Assembly: GCA_033032175.1 (NCBI GenBank)
Contig: CM065325.1
Coordinates: 10,816,930 to 10,880,929, forward strand
Direction: 5' to 3'
DNA: 64,000 nucleotides
Source: Saturnia japonica
Taxonomy: Eukaryota > Arthropoda > Insecta > Lepidoptera > Saturniidae
A program made the position numbers and the translations under genes. The notes below the pieces were generated by a model. That model was not told the origin of the DNA and made no database searches. It saw only the letters and a list, made by a program, of their open reading frames with translations. How positions within the stretch are numbered: the stretch's first letter is position 1; each line of letters begins with the position of its first letter. Of this stretch, positions 42,030-53,716 are shown piece by piece.

Positions 42030-43130
42030 CAACGGTAAGCTCCTAACAATAATTAGATACGCCAACGATGACAGTCCCGAGCGGGCGCCTACACAGCCCA
42101 CTTCCCAGCGCGGCGCGGCGCGACGCCCGATCACCCCTAGGACTCGGTACCACAAAGACGGCGAATACGTACTACGGTAAACAGAGAGCTGCAAACCAGT
42201 GTACGCAAGCCCAACTCACTACGTGCGACCAACTCTGTTCACACCCAAACCTACCAGACGTGAAGAGAGCGAAACAGAACAGCATACACGCAGTGAGGTG
42301 CCTATACGGAGGCGTGGCGATAGCGTAGCTACGGAGAACTAAATAGACTGGGTCGCTGGCGGGTGAAAGATTTCTTGATCCTATGCATGATCCTCTCCTC
42401 CTGGGAGGAAGGAGGGAAACATGCGTATGTGTAAATACACATACATACACACTTTAGTGATCGGAATGGTTTTTCTATACTAACTAGCGCATGACTATCT
42501 AGCGTAAAAAAGAAAAAAAAATGGTCCCTTACAGAACCCATGTACCTGTGTAGTGTGCACGTGTGTATGTTCATACGTGTGTAATGTTGTATGTGGGTAG
42601 CTAAGTGTTGCACGTATAGTGTCACTTGTATCGGGCGGGCGGCTGCCTGATCCAAGGGCTTCACACCGAGGAACGGACCTAGGCTTGGGTTGCCACTAGA
42701 GAGGGTGGACGTGGCGGGTGTGCGGGAGTGAAGTTGACCGCCCGTCCTCTGCGGAGAGAACGGTGGTTACGCGGGCGTGGGTGCTGGCACGCTCTGTTTG
42801 GAGAGACGGTGGAATTAAACGCGTTTGCTGTTTCGATTTGGTCGAGCGGGTCAGTGAATATGTTACTCGGCCAGCGTTTACGCCGGCAGGCATTGGGGAT
42901 TTGATTAATGGATTCGCGTGATTCGACGCGGTGTCGAAGTAGGAGCGAGAAAGGTGTTTGGCGTAGGCATGTATCGAGGGAAGGTCCATATCTCTATGGA
43001 GATCTTCCATACGAACATAATGAGGGGCCCCGGTAAGGCGGTGAAGAAACCTATTCTGGATGGCTTGTAACCGTTGGCCGCAATAGCCCCATATTTATAG
43101 GTGTGTTGGAGTGCGACGGAATGATGTCGT
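42030..43130. other. GC- and CpG-rich island of about 1.1 kb, not recognised
   Basis: The only long GC-rich tract inside the intron. Words include AGCGCGGCGCGGCGCGACGC near 42108, TCGGGCGGGCGGCTGCCTGA near 42632, and GGCGGGTGTGCGGGAGTG near 42713. Several frames are open for 65-110 codons on both strands (for example 42068-42328 plus; 42696-43010 minus), as expected by chance in GC-rich DNA; none shows a known motif. It may be the 5' end of a non-LTR or LTR retrotransposon, or a CpG-type alternative promoter. The end near 43100 returns sharply to AT-rich DNA. Confidence 0.5.
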
Positions 43131-43871
43131 CTATTCCCCTTTCACTCTAACATTGCCTTATTCGGTTATTACTTTTTGGCGCGAATATTTCTGCTTTTAT
43201 TATTATTACCTTTTCTACGAAGCACTATTGCTATCTTTGTCTATATTATTATTATTACACAAATACACGTAATTTACCGATATCTAATTAGATTCTTATT
43301 AAAATATTATAAAACGTATTTTTTTAATCTTTTAAGTACACTAATACCTAACCCTCAGTATAACATTAAATAACAGTACCTAAACTTCGTAAATATTAAG
43401 CATCAAACATTGCGACATAAAAATAGCATAGAAACATGTTATATACGACTTGTTAACGTTATAAACACGATAGAACTTACATAAGTCTAACTATCACTAT
43501 ATATTCATAAATATTACACATAACTCGTTATAAATCAAACGTTCATACTGAAATATAAATTTGGTACCTTACTACATTATTCTCGCAAAATTATAAGCTA
43601 TATTACTATTTATTTACTATCTCTATGTACCTAAACTATATATTTTTAAACAAGCAATAGTAAATCAATGATTATTAATGTGAATTCTCATTTCCTAAGT
43701 CTAGCAACTTATACCTACAACTAAATATTAATATTATCTTCTAAACTACCAAGCCTAGACCTGTGCGTCGCTAACATAGTAGGTATACAAACAAACAAAT
43801 AAACTATCATTTATGTAGATTAATTTATAGATTAGATGAAGGTCGACTTTTTATAATGAAGTTGAAACAAT
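43131..43871. other. AT-rich spacer, nothing recognised
   Basis: Low GC, with only short motif-free open stretches. Confidence 0.4.
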
Positions 43872-44150
43872 GACGGCTCGGTGGTAATGTGTAAGGATGT
43901 CGCGTTGATTGATGTGAGTTCGAATCCCTACAATGTGCTTGACATTTCAGTGAAGGAAAACATCGTGATTAAACCAGAGCGTGGTGATAGTGATGCATTT
44001 TATAATGCCCACCTTGTTAGTTACCACCCTCAAGTTAAAAATCTGTCGCCAAGCATCTATAGGGACCCAGTCATCCACTCAGCATAGCGTGTAACCATTT
44101 TGGGTCACATCGACACTTAAGATCAGGTGAAATTTGCCAAACGCAAAACT
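43872..44150 (+). repeat. SINE-like repeat family S, copy 2, with pol III B-box-like word
   Basis: The best preserved head of the family. GACGGCTCGGTGGTAATGTG at the start resembles an A-box region, and GAGTTCGAATCCCT at about 43916-43929 fits a B box (GGTTCGANTCC). This supports origin from a tRNA gene. The body matches 24900-25137 and 48118-48342 (AAACATCGTGATTAAACCAG, CAGTCATCCACTC, TCGACACTTAAGATCAGGTG). A short A-rich tail ends the repeat. Confidence 0.72.
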
Positions 44151-44865
44151 TATAAAGAAAGAATGGGTTTTTACCGACACGTTACAAAGAAGCGTCTAAT
44201 AAAAACATGAATCGTCTGACACTTCATACTCATTTGCAAACATAATAAAAAGTAGTTAGTATTCCACATACGTTCAGAAGTTACAAATCATAACGAATTA
44301 TATTGGTTATAAAAATGCAACAAGTATAAGAAAAGCACACCCTGTGTATGTGTATCTCCACTTGCTTTTATAGACCATAAACGGATTTTACGACTGCCAG
44401 GATAATACCCATCCGGCTAAAAGGGTTTCGGCCACTCCAGCCTTATAGATATAGTATCGTACGGCAATTAAAAAAGTCTGCAAACTACAAATATAGCCTT
44501 TTATTTTAATTTTTTTATTTTCGAAGTCATTATTTTTAATCATCGATGTATATTCTAACGATTGTTATATTTTTACTTTTAGATATAGTAGAGTTGCTAT
44601 AAAAAGTAATCTAAATTACTTTCTGAAAAGTTGATTCCAATGAAGGTTCCTTCAAATCGGTTTACCCGTTTTAAAAACTCGTATCTGGATTTTGTTAACG
44701 TACAAATAACCATATTTTATGTGGTTACGAAAAAGCTTTTATTTCGAAATTATATACAGACACGTCAGTTATGTTAATTTTTATAGATTAAATATATGTT
44801 ATGATCATTTCGTCTACTAGGAAGACATAGTATATCGGTGCAGCATACATGACTTTTCCAACTAA
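44151..44865. other. AT-rich intronic stretch
   Basis: No gene recognised. A small more GC-rich patch at 44350-44450 (GACTGCCAGGATAATACCCA, AAAGGGTTTCGGCCACTCC) is of unknown nature. Confidence 0.3.
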
Positions 44866-45290
44866 ATGTTAATTAATAGCTTGAAATTTCTATTCTTACA
44901 AGATTTAAACCAAAATCAGTTTCGGTTAGAAATACTTACACTTATCGCTTTATTAAATCAACTACGAGCCACCATTAAGCTCTATCTACCACAGATCCGC
45001 AGTCCTACGCTTAAATTTTCGGTCAACGGATACGTCAATACGGAGCAAATGAGTGGAGCGGATGCGAGCCCAAGCTGCCATACATTCGCTCGGGACCATG
45101 CTAATTGCGGATTGACTAATTTTATTATTTTAAGTATTTCGTTCGTTGTCGTTTTTAATTACTGGGAGCTCGCTTACATTCAATTTACAAGCTCTTCGAA
45201 AAACCTTTTTATGAGAAATAATCAAACAATTTGCACCAAAATTTTTATAATTATATTTAAAATTAATATCAATCTTTTGGAAAAATAGAC
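44866..45290. other. Single-copy segment with a 140-codon open frame, not recognised
   Basis: A plus-strand frame is open for 140 codons (44866-45288). The central part, 44960-45130, has balanced composition (CTACGAGCCACCATTAAGCT, GAGTGGAGCGGATGCGAGCC). The peptide centre (NGYVNTEQMSGADASPSCHT) matches nothing I know, and both ends are AT-driven low complexity. I would not call it a gene; a conserved non-coding element is as likely. Confidence 0.2.
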
Positions 45291-46300
45291 AATGACATGT
45301 TCCGTTTCTACTTTATAAATTTTTTTTTTTCATTTTTACATATTTTAGAATAATACATAGGTTTCTTTATTAATTATGGTCCTAGTAGCCGTATTGTAAA
45401 GTTGTTGGAAATTACCTCACACCAGGGTAATATTCTTTTTAATTTTATATTTTTACTATCAAGTGGGAGATATAAAGACAAAATCCTTTAATCAAGAATA
45501 GGACACCCAAGAGAATATGAAGTCACAAAAAACACTGTGACAGCCCGTGTGTATATACTGTGTCAGATCACCGAATCTTGGTTTTAGCGAAACAATAATT
45601 CGTTTTTCACAAATCCCATATCAAAGATGTGGAAGATGGGACACGCTAATCGTAAAAGAGGGAGGATAGTTCCTCGATGTTGCTTGTAGACAGATTTTTA
45701 ACATGAGGGTGATTTTTTTACTTTATTGCGTTTCTTCACCAATTTCTACGTTATTTACGACATTTTGTGGTTAAAATATTATGTCGATATGAAGCAATGA
45801 CAGCAAATGGTATTGTGAAGTCACGTAGTCACGTAGATCTTTGCGATTTCATACAGTTATCATTTGTGACTTTACCCGTGAAATAATTTATGATGAATGA
45901 TAATGAATATTGGTTGACGATGTCGCCGAACATGGATTATTAGTTCAAAATATAAAATAATAACTTGATGGTGTTAGAACTCCAATTTAACAACTTAGTC
46001 TATGTCAGATATGGAGTTTAGTGTAGGATATGTAATATTTATCTCTCCCTCTGTTGTGGTACACCGTCGCGTCGGTCGAGCTATTATGAGAAGTCCTTAG
46101 TGCAGTTTTGACAACTTTACCCTGACTCAGCAACTACGATAAAGTGTTCGTCTGTTGTTTGAGAGAACTTTAAAGGTACCTTCTCGTTTTGGTTCTAAAA
46201 TGATACTGAATTTATAAAATTTAATAGAGCAATTCTATCCGTTATCTGTCTATGGTAATCTATCTATCTTTTACATAACTAAATAAAATGGTAGAGGATT
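45291..46300. other. Intronic stretch, nothing recognised
   Basis: No open frame of note and no repeat partner seen. Patches of more balanced composition occur at 45600-45700 (GGAAGATGGGACACGCTAAT). Confidence 0.3.
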
Positions 46301-46650
46301 GCCATTTTGTGCACATCACTTAAAAACTATTGGATGGATTTTGATTAAAAAATTTTGTTTCACTGCTTATTAGATACTTGGACCTTATCTAAAAATATTT
46401 TTTTTACTATTGATAGGTTTACGTTTAACTACTACCTCGCCTGATCGTAAGTGATGATGTGGTCTACGGTGAAGGATGCATGCCTAGAAGGTACCTATTC
46501 ATTTGAGACTTGAAGATACCCAGGCTGTAATTATCTAGAAATTTGAAAAATTCTTTTTGCATTTTATAGCATATTTATTGAGGAAGGTTATTGGCTATAT
46601 CACACTACACGCTCTGACCCTAAGGGGCTGTTAATAATTTCCTTTTTAAA
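46301..46650 (+). repeat. Old repeat scraps
   Basis: The words GAAATTTGAAAAATTCTTTT and GAGGAAGGTTATTGGCTATA at 46538-46600 are shared, diverged, with 59115-59170 and with a repeat common in Lepidoptera. No coding potential. Confidence 0.45.
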
Positions 46651-46877
46651 TTTATTATCTGTATTATTAAAGAAATATATCAATGTGTGGAGAAGAACTT
46701 ATTATATCTAGTAGTCATTTTTGTAATATAGGTAATCGTTAAAATATAATATTACATTAAATACGTGTAGTTTTTACTTACTAAGTTGTTTGTCTACAAA
46801 ATTATATATAGTATTATGTAAATAGATATACAAGATTTAAATTTGAAAATGAAGAATTGAAAATTGTTAGCCATGTG

Positions 46878-46980
46878 CACTTCTTCTCCATGTAAACACT
46901 AAAAACGGCAAATCTCACACTCCTACGTCCGCGCAATATGCTTGAAAAGGTGTACAAAGTTTTCTCTTCACGTATTTTAT
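46878..46980 (-). repeat. Dispersed repeat family X, copy 3 (partial, inverted)
   Basis: Resembles the outer part of 36715-36840: CTTCTTCTCCATGTAAAC, TCTCACACTCCTACGTCCGC and GCAATATGCTTGAAAAGG. Confidence 0.6.
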
Positions 46981-46984
46981 TAGA

Positions 46985-48117
46985 TTCCGCTATTCATCGT
47001 TTAACTGCAAGTTCACGATACGAATAAAACTCTTTTTAAATTTAATACATAATTATAAAAAAAAGCACATGTTTATTACACACTGGCTTATTCGTTTTAT
47101 GACCACAAAGGATCGCACCGGATAGACGTCAGATGGGAGCCTAGACGTCGTAAATAAGTATGAAATATGATAATTGCAAAATTCTTCAATATATTACGAT
47201 TTAAACATTGATGATTCGCTTGACGTTTTGTGGCCCCATAACTTCGGTTATTCGACGAAGTTCGAAGAGTTCGCGCAATACAAGTATCGCGCACGGCCTA
47301 TTCAAAGATTATATTGTGTTTCAGACAGTTTACTGCACTGTGTGTTTACATTTTTGTTGTTTGTATTGTGATTTGTTGATTCATTGCACTAATGTAGCCT
47401 TTCAAATTGCGTATCTTAAATGTATATGTACATAGGGTAATATTGAATCATTATTCTTGAAGGAAGTTTTATTTACTTCATTATTATATAAATGTCACGA
47501 TAGAAAACCACGTTGATTCTTTGAGGGTTCTTACATCCATGGTTAAGTTTTGTATAAGCGTTACCAAATCATAGCTACTAAAAGTTAATTTTACTACGAT
47601 AAGAGTCGCTGTCAAAATTTATAACGAAATGACATCTTTAGTACAATTATCAACATCTACTGGTAAATATTTCAAACTTTGGATAAGCTGTCATTTCATT
47701 GTATTGTCTTTGTAGATATAATAAAGTTTTAGTTTAGTCTGTGACAACTCATCGTGTGTTTTATTAGTCGCTGAAACGTAGGTGGACGACTGATGAGATG
47801 GATTAAATCATCTGGTAAAGGTAGCAGAGAGAACTTCTTGAGGATTACCTTGTTTATTAAAGAGGCTTATACTCAAATTTAGGTAGAAAAAGGCTGAAGA
47901 AGAACATAAGAAGGTTATTTTTGTACTAAATAGCTATTTATACTTTAGTGTTTGCTAATTTTTTTTATATATTCTTCTATTAGCACTACCTTACAATGTT
48001 TTTTCTTTTTCAATACAAATGGTTGTCTGGAAGAAAATGCCTTGTAGCATTCATTCAAAAGAAGAAGGTTAGAAAATTTAACAGAAGATTTATATAAGAC
48101 TTTGGAAAGGCTTATTA
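46985..48117. other. Intronic stretch, nothing recognised
   Basis: AT-rich with short motif-free open frames (47097-47435). No repeat partner seen. Confidence 0.35.
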
Positions 48118-48342
48118 TTAATTAAGATACCATGGTGGTAAAGCATTTTTCAAATACTAGACTGGCTAGCTACCACCCACATATTGAAGGACTGCCGCTA
48201 AGCACACTTGTATTCCGGCAGCTGCATTTGAGAGCCAGTTCACGCGTTCTTAGCGTGTTACCATCTTAAGCCAAATCGTCACTTAATTTCGAAGTGAGAT
48301 TGCGGCCAAACACTAAAATTAATAATTCTTTTTTTTTAAAGT
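48118..48342 (+). repeat. SINE-like repeat family S, copy 3
   Basis: Landmarks TATTCCGGCAGCTGCATTTG, CAGTTCACGCGTTC, GTGTTACCATCTTAAGCC and ATCGTCACTTAATTTCGAAG in the same order as at 24875. It ends in TTTTTTTTTAAAG. Confidence 0.75.
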
Positions 48343-48640
48343 TGAGTAACGTGTAAATTTTGATATATGCAAGTTAGTCAATTAACCTTCCTACCGTTGT
48401 TATGTAGGAACCCTCACATATATTTTTTAATTAAATCAAACAGTTATTTGGTTCCGGTACATATGTAACATTGAATCATTGTTACGATATCGCATAATAA
48501 TTATAATTTTTATGACCGAGTTCGTAATTAGTTTGGCCGGTAGTGATTGATGTGTGACAGTGTACTATCGCTGCTAATTACGCATGACGTTACAAAAGGG
48601 AGATTGATTAAAAGCTAAACAGTGTTTTTTAACCGATATC

Positions 48641-48894
48641 AAAATAAAATTTAATAAATTTGATTAAGTACAGTGTAAAGAAAAAAATGAATGTACATTA
48701 TTGTAAAAAAAGCGTGGGGTGTATTCAAAACGCTTTTTAAGATATTATATTATCGAAGTGATGATTCTTCTACTCATTATCTGTCAATACAATGTTTATA
48801 ATTATTAACACTATGCACCCCACGCTTTTTTTACAATAATGTACATTCATTTTTTTTTACACTGTACTTAATCAAATTTATTAAATTTTATTTT
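48641..48894. repeat. Near-perfect foldback element, arms of about 80 bp
   Basis: Left arm 48641-48721 and right arm 48816-48894 are reverse complements except for a 2-base length difference and one G within an A run. Key words are TTTGATTAAGTACAGTGTAA, GAATGTACATTATTGT and AAAAAAAGCGTGGGGTG with their complements. The loop is 94 bp. No coding capacity, no other copy in the window and no obvious target duplication. Confidence 0.93.
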
Positions 48895-49204
48895 CTGTTT
48901 TTTAGTTGGATTTTTTAAGAAAGCGTGTTTTTTTAAACTATTATTTATTTTTCATTTTTTAGTTAAATTTTTTAAACTATAAATTATTTAATTCGATTTG
49001 CTAATTATCAACCGCCCTTAATATGTACAAATGGGTTCCGATTGTATCTTGGTTAAGAACACATATTCAAAGATTTCTATGATGCCAATATAAACACACA
49101 TAGAGGTGCAACCTTATTTTCATATACAGTCAGTCACATTAATGCTTGAGTATGGAATTTTCAATCCGTAATCACTTTACATAATATTATAATCATAGGA
49201 GCGA

Positions 49205-49545
49205 ATCTGTTGGCGCCACTGAGAATGAGGATGAGTGTGAATTTTCACTCTGTGACTGATTGTAGATTTTATGGTTTATCTCGTAATCGAATCATTTCAT
49301 TCAATGCTTCACTGTTACATGGAGTTCTTCCTGTTAATTTTGAGCAATCAAGTTCTTCAATTCGTATACCGTCCAAGGATCTTCCACGACTAAGTGCCAC
49401 ATAAGCTTGTCCAGCAGCAAACAATCGCGAACCCAAATAAATGACTGCATGATCAACTGTACAACCTTGCATGCCCGAAAGAGTAAGTGTGGAACTGCAC
49501 CCATGCGTAGTTCACGCACTAGCTCTATCTCTCTTACTCGCATGC
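49205..49545 (-). pseudogene. Helitron PIF1-like helicase, C-terminal fragment
   Basis: Minus-strand reading gives the C-terminal part of a Helitron Rep/helicase. The landmark motif is GQAYVALSRGRSLDGIRIEE (helicase motif VI region; the usual SRVRSL is SRGRSL), followed by LDCSKLTGRTPCNSEAL. Before it comes QGCTVDHAVIYLGSRLFA. A frame break lies at about 49480, since residues resembling VPHLLFRACK continue in another frame. Only about 110 of the enzyme's more than 1000 residues are left. No Rep domain or Helitron ends are seen nearby. Confidence 0.85.
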
Positions 49546-49707
49546 AAAGAATGCGGAAAGAAATTAATTAATCCTGGCGAATCTAATTAGGATAATCGGA
49601 TGCTTTGATCGGATTATTGCATTGTCATCGACTTTTGACAGGTGTGCAAAGTTTGAATTAAATCTGATCATTCAAAGTAGGACAAAATCGAGCTCAAAGG
49701 GGTCGGT

Positions 49708-49731
49708 TACATACATACATACATACATACA
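49708..49731. repeat. (CATA)n microsatellite
   Basis: Six tetranucleotide units, ACATACATACATACATACAT and flank, just before a family Y copy. Confidence 0.92.
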
Positions 49732-49754
49732 GGTGAAGCTAATAAAAGCGTGTT

Positions 49755-49983
49755 AAAAAGACGGAGGTTATACAATTCAAATATAATTTTTTTATAGATG
49801 TTCAGCCATAACTTCTTTGTTTATGAACCGATTTGGATGATTCTTTTTTTGTTGAATAGGGGATACCTGAATAGTACTCTAATTTTAATTTCATTGGCAT
49901 TGGACTTTCAACTTCGCTGATACACATGGGAAATCTTCAAAATCATTGAAGTCGGTTTACTTTTTTGTTAAAATTGTCTTGTT
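49755..49983 (+). repeat. Dispersed repeat family Y, copy 3
   Basis: Begins AAAAAGACGGAGGTTATACA and runs through CATAACTTCTTTGTTTATGA and CCGATTTGGATGATTCTTTT to the end GTTAAAATTGTCTTGTT, colinear with 28355-28582. Confidence 0.82.
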
Positions 49984-52442
49984 GTTTGAAATAGTCATAT
50001 AAGGTTCTGTTCCGAGAGACGGGACTGTATTGTCAAGCCTACTTTATTCGTCTTATCTTTAACAGGAAAAGGTAGTCGGTTGAAATTTTCACAGGTTACT
50101 ATGCGGTAAAAAGATACAGTAACATAGTACCCTTGCCTGGAAAAATTGCTGTCAGCAATAAGGCCTACCTTTTGTACTAATCATCTAATTTTAATTTTCG
50201 ATTAGATCTGTAATTAAAGGTGTATAATAAAGTTTAAATAAATAAATAAGTGTTAAACTGGATTTAATTAAACTTTAAACTAAAACGATATATATAAAAA
50301 TCTCTAATAGGGTGAAAGATAATACAATCTTTTATTGTGTCTGGGAACGGAACCCATATATACTATTTTCATTTTATTATATATATTTATTATGTATTCT
50401 CACTAATATTATAAATGCGAAAATAACCATAATCTTTTTTGCACCTTAATTTCACTTTAGTAGTGAACATCTGAATAGATCGCAATGAAATTTAGCATAG
50501 AGATAGTATGAAATAAAAGCAGACAACGACGCGGGAAAAACTAAATAGTTTCGTATAGATTTTGATATCGTGTTTTAGACAAAACATGTTTTTTTATGTT
50601 AGGCTTAATCGTACCTTTTGAACCAGCGAGATATTGCTGTTCTAAAACATATAACAATGTCTGCCTATCATGACCTACACGGCTGATAAATATAATAATG
50701 TGAGTAAGGTAAGTGAATTCATATCTTATCATAAATTATTCCGTTACGACAAATGATATGTTTTTCTTATTACACAATTCGTTCTATCTGACACCGATGC
50801 ACTCGCGCGAACTCGCTTTTTAAATATTGCTTTCATTTACGATAATTGAGAATGTTCGACAAACTCGGGCTAATTCAAAGAATACTTGTGCTTAATAATA
50901 AAACATTTCGAACAACACTGGTAGTTTTTCTTTAGGTTTTACTTCTGTTGAATGTATTTAATATTTAATCTCCATACGAACGTTCGCTCAAATGTTTTAT
51001 CCCTGTGTAATGGCACTAGGGCAAAAATATTTTTTGGAATCTATATCTACCATATAGGTACTATGTTCCTCTCAATGACTTTTTATAAATAGATGCGCGT
51101 GTTGAAACAAAAGAGATTATAGCGTAAGGCGGAAACTCTGTTGTCAAAAAAGGAGAAAAGTTTCTTCTCACTCACGCCGGTATCAAGTCGAAAGTGAACT
51201 GAAGGCAATTGCCCACTATTCACGATTGCATGTAAAGAACGTCAATGCCATATCTACTTATAAAATATCATTGGTTCATCTTAAGATTTCTTCCATATAA
51301 CGATTGATTACTGTAAAACACTAGGTGCCTTCGAAAATTAGAAAAAAAAAACAGTTATTGGTCTTTCTTATATTTAATATAGGAACAAATATTTAATTCT
51401 GTTTAGTTTTAGATAAAGAAACGGGGAATGAATATATAGGGTTGTTTTACATAGGTCTAATCAACCTGAACTACAGTTTTTTTACTCATGCTCTATTCCT
51501 TTATTCAGGCACAGTTCGATAGCAATAGATTTTTGTTACAATGTATTCTTCCAATATCTTGCAGACCGCGTTTCTTCTTGAAAGTTAATGTGTTTGACGA
51601 TTGTTAAATACATATCTACTAAACGTAGAAAGGTTTGATTTTCAAGTTCTGACGCTAGAATACTCCGATTGGTGCTTCGCGACAATTTTGAATTCATTCA
51701 TTGAAAATGTATAATCTATTTTTATATTATCTTCGTCATGATAATCTTCTACAGTCGTGCTTACATGTGATATCAACATGGAATAAATATTAGCATATTC
51801 AATTATTTAAAATTATATGATCTAATAACATCAATACTATTAAGTCACCAGTATATTCCTATATATTTATGTAATTGATTTCTCGGAAACGGCTCCAACG
51901 ATTTGTATAAAACATTTCCGAGTTTACCTAGATAGGTATTTTTCTTTTTTTTAAGATACCGAACGCAAAAAATATGTGTTTTTATTCATGAATTATGCAT
52001 GAATTAATTTCATCATAAATGAATTAAAACGTATCGCCTTAAGAAGAATGACTTTTGGTTTTATTAGCGTTTTACAAAGTTTTAAACAGTAATTGTCCTA
52101 TCTATTGATTATAGTTTTCGAAAACTAATTATTGAATTGAACAAGGATTCGCACGACTTGTTGTTTTACTTCTCATTTCTGAATAAGTAGAGCCGCGTTA
52201 AGATAATCCGAGAGATGGATTTACAGCGCTATAAAAGTTTAAATAGCTAGCCATCGTTAAGGCATTTTCTTATAGCTTGACCAACTAGTGGGGATGCTTG
52301 CGGTTACATGTTTTTCTTATTTCTTTTTTTTTTTTAATCATTTATAGCTTAATAGATTATGCAGCGAGTATTGTAAGGATTTCGCATTACCTATAATGTA
52401 ACATCACAGATTATTTTACGAGTCGTGTAGAGTATTATAGTA
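49984..52442. other. Long intronic stretch with old repeat scraps only
   Basis: At 50398-50520 there is a scrap of a common lepidopteran repeat (ACTAATATTATAAATGCGAA; TAGCATAGAGATAGTATGAA). At 51865-51975 GATTTCTCGGAAACGGCTCC and AAGATACCGAACGCAAAAAA resemble 37030-37120 and 25893. A more balanced patch at 51100-51240 (GGCGGAAACTCTGTTGTC; CACTCACGCCGGTATCAAGT) is unexplained. No gene seen. Confidence 0.35.
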
Positions 52443-53716
52443 TTAGGTCCTTACATATGAAATTAGCGTTTTGTCGTAATGACCACTTTGATATGAAATA
52501 TCTCCTCTTTGGTTAAGAATTACAAATTCAAATTTATAAATTCATTTAGCTGGAACATTTGAGTTTTGAAAACAGTCATTCATTTGTTTTTCCTCATTAT
52601 TTTTTTCTTTGGCGTCGTTTATTACCGCACAATGGAAAACATGAAATATTGTAGTATTTACGAGTACGAGTTCTACCGTGGCACCAGTGCTGCAGAAACA
52701 GCTCGAAGGATTAATGATGTGTACGGTGCTGGTGTCGCAAAAGAAAGCACGGTATGTTTTTGGTGTCAACGTTTTCGTTCTGGAAATTTCGACCTTCAGA
52801 ACCAACCCCGTGGACGGCCGGCAACCAAAGTGGAAAATGAAGAATTAAAGGCTATTGTAGAAGCGGATCCATCACAAAGCACTTCAGAGATAGCTGCAGG
52901 CTTCGGGGTAAATGATAAATCTGTATTAATCCACTTGAAGCAAATCGGGAAAGTAAAAAAATTTGAGCGATGGGTACCTCATGAATTGAGTGAATCGAAC
53001 TTGCAAACACGCGTCTACTTTGCTCAACCGACACAATAATGAAGGGATTTTAAATCGAATCATTACTCGTGATGAAAAGTGGATACTGTACGATAATCGG
53101 AAGCGCTCGTCGTAATGGCTGAACCCTGGAGACCCAGCGAAATCCTGCCCTAAACGAAAATTGACTCAGAAAAAGTTATTTGTGAGTGTTTCGTGGACTA
53201 GCGCCGGTGTCGTTCACTACAGCTTTCTAAAATCTGGCCAAACGATTACGGCAGATATCTATTGTCAGCAACTGCAAACCATTAAGGAAGAACTAGCTGC
53301 TAAACAACCGAGATTGGTCAATCGCTTTAGGCCACTGCTGCTTCAAGACAACGCAAGACCACACACTGCACAAAAAACAACCTCTAAGTTAGATGAGCTA
53401 CAATTGGAATGTTTGCGACATCCACCGTACTCCCCGGACCTTGCTCCAACAGAATACCATTTTTTCCGGAATTTGGACAACATCTTACAAGGAAAAAAAT
53501 TCAACTCCGATACGGCAGTCCAAACCGCCTTCAAATAGTTTATTTGTTCTATCCCTATGGTTTTTTCTTAGTAAAGGGATCAATGAACAACCTATGAGAT
53601 GGCAAAAGTGCATAGATAACGGTGCATACCTTGATTAATTAAAAATATTTCACAAAAAAAAATTGACTTTATATTCCTCCCGTACAAAACGCCAATTTCA
53701 TATGTAAACACCCTAA
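52443..53716 (+). mobile_element. mariner element 3 (Hsmar1/cecropia-like), complete ends, dead
   Basis: A 1274-bp element bounded by imperfect inverted repeats of about 32 bp: TTAGGTCCTTACATATGAAA at the left and the complement of TTAGGGTGTTTACATATGAA at the right. TA lies on both outer sides (52441-52442 and 53717-53718). The transposase is in two frames: 52566-53039 and 53161-53538, with a further C-terminal piece (INEQPMRWQKCIDNGAYLD) to about 53638. It belongs to a different mariner subfamily from elements 1 and 2. Confidence 0.93.
52632..53638 (+). pseudogene. mariner transposase, frameshifted
   Basis: The likely start is the ATG at 52632 (MENMKYCSIYEYEFYRGTSA). The N-terminal half keeps both helix-turn-helix regions, with GRPATKVENEELKAIVEADP as linker and second-helix entry, and WVPHELSESN. 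A frame change at about 53010 ends that reading at 53039. The first catalytic Asp (TRDEKWILYDN) lies near 53071 in another frame, followed by a TAA in place of a Gln codon at 53115. The second frame holds LLLQDNARPHT, where Gln replaces the usual His before Asp, and YSPDLAPTEYHFF, where Glu replaces the third catalytic Asp. It would be inactive even without the frame breaks. Confidence 0.9.

Noticed and set aside
42068..43010. Multiple 65-110 codon frames on both strands
   Set aside because: Overlapping open frames on both strands are expected in GC-rich DNA; none has a recognisable domain.
49708..49731. CRISPR-like or regularly spaced repeat array
   Set aside because: It is a simple tetranucleotide microsatellite; no spaced repeat arrays occur, and the genome is animal.
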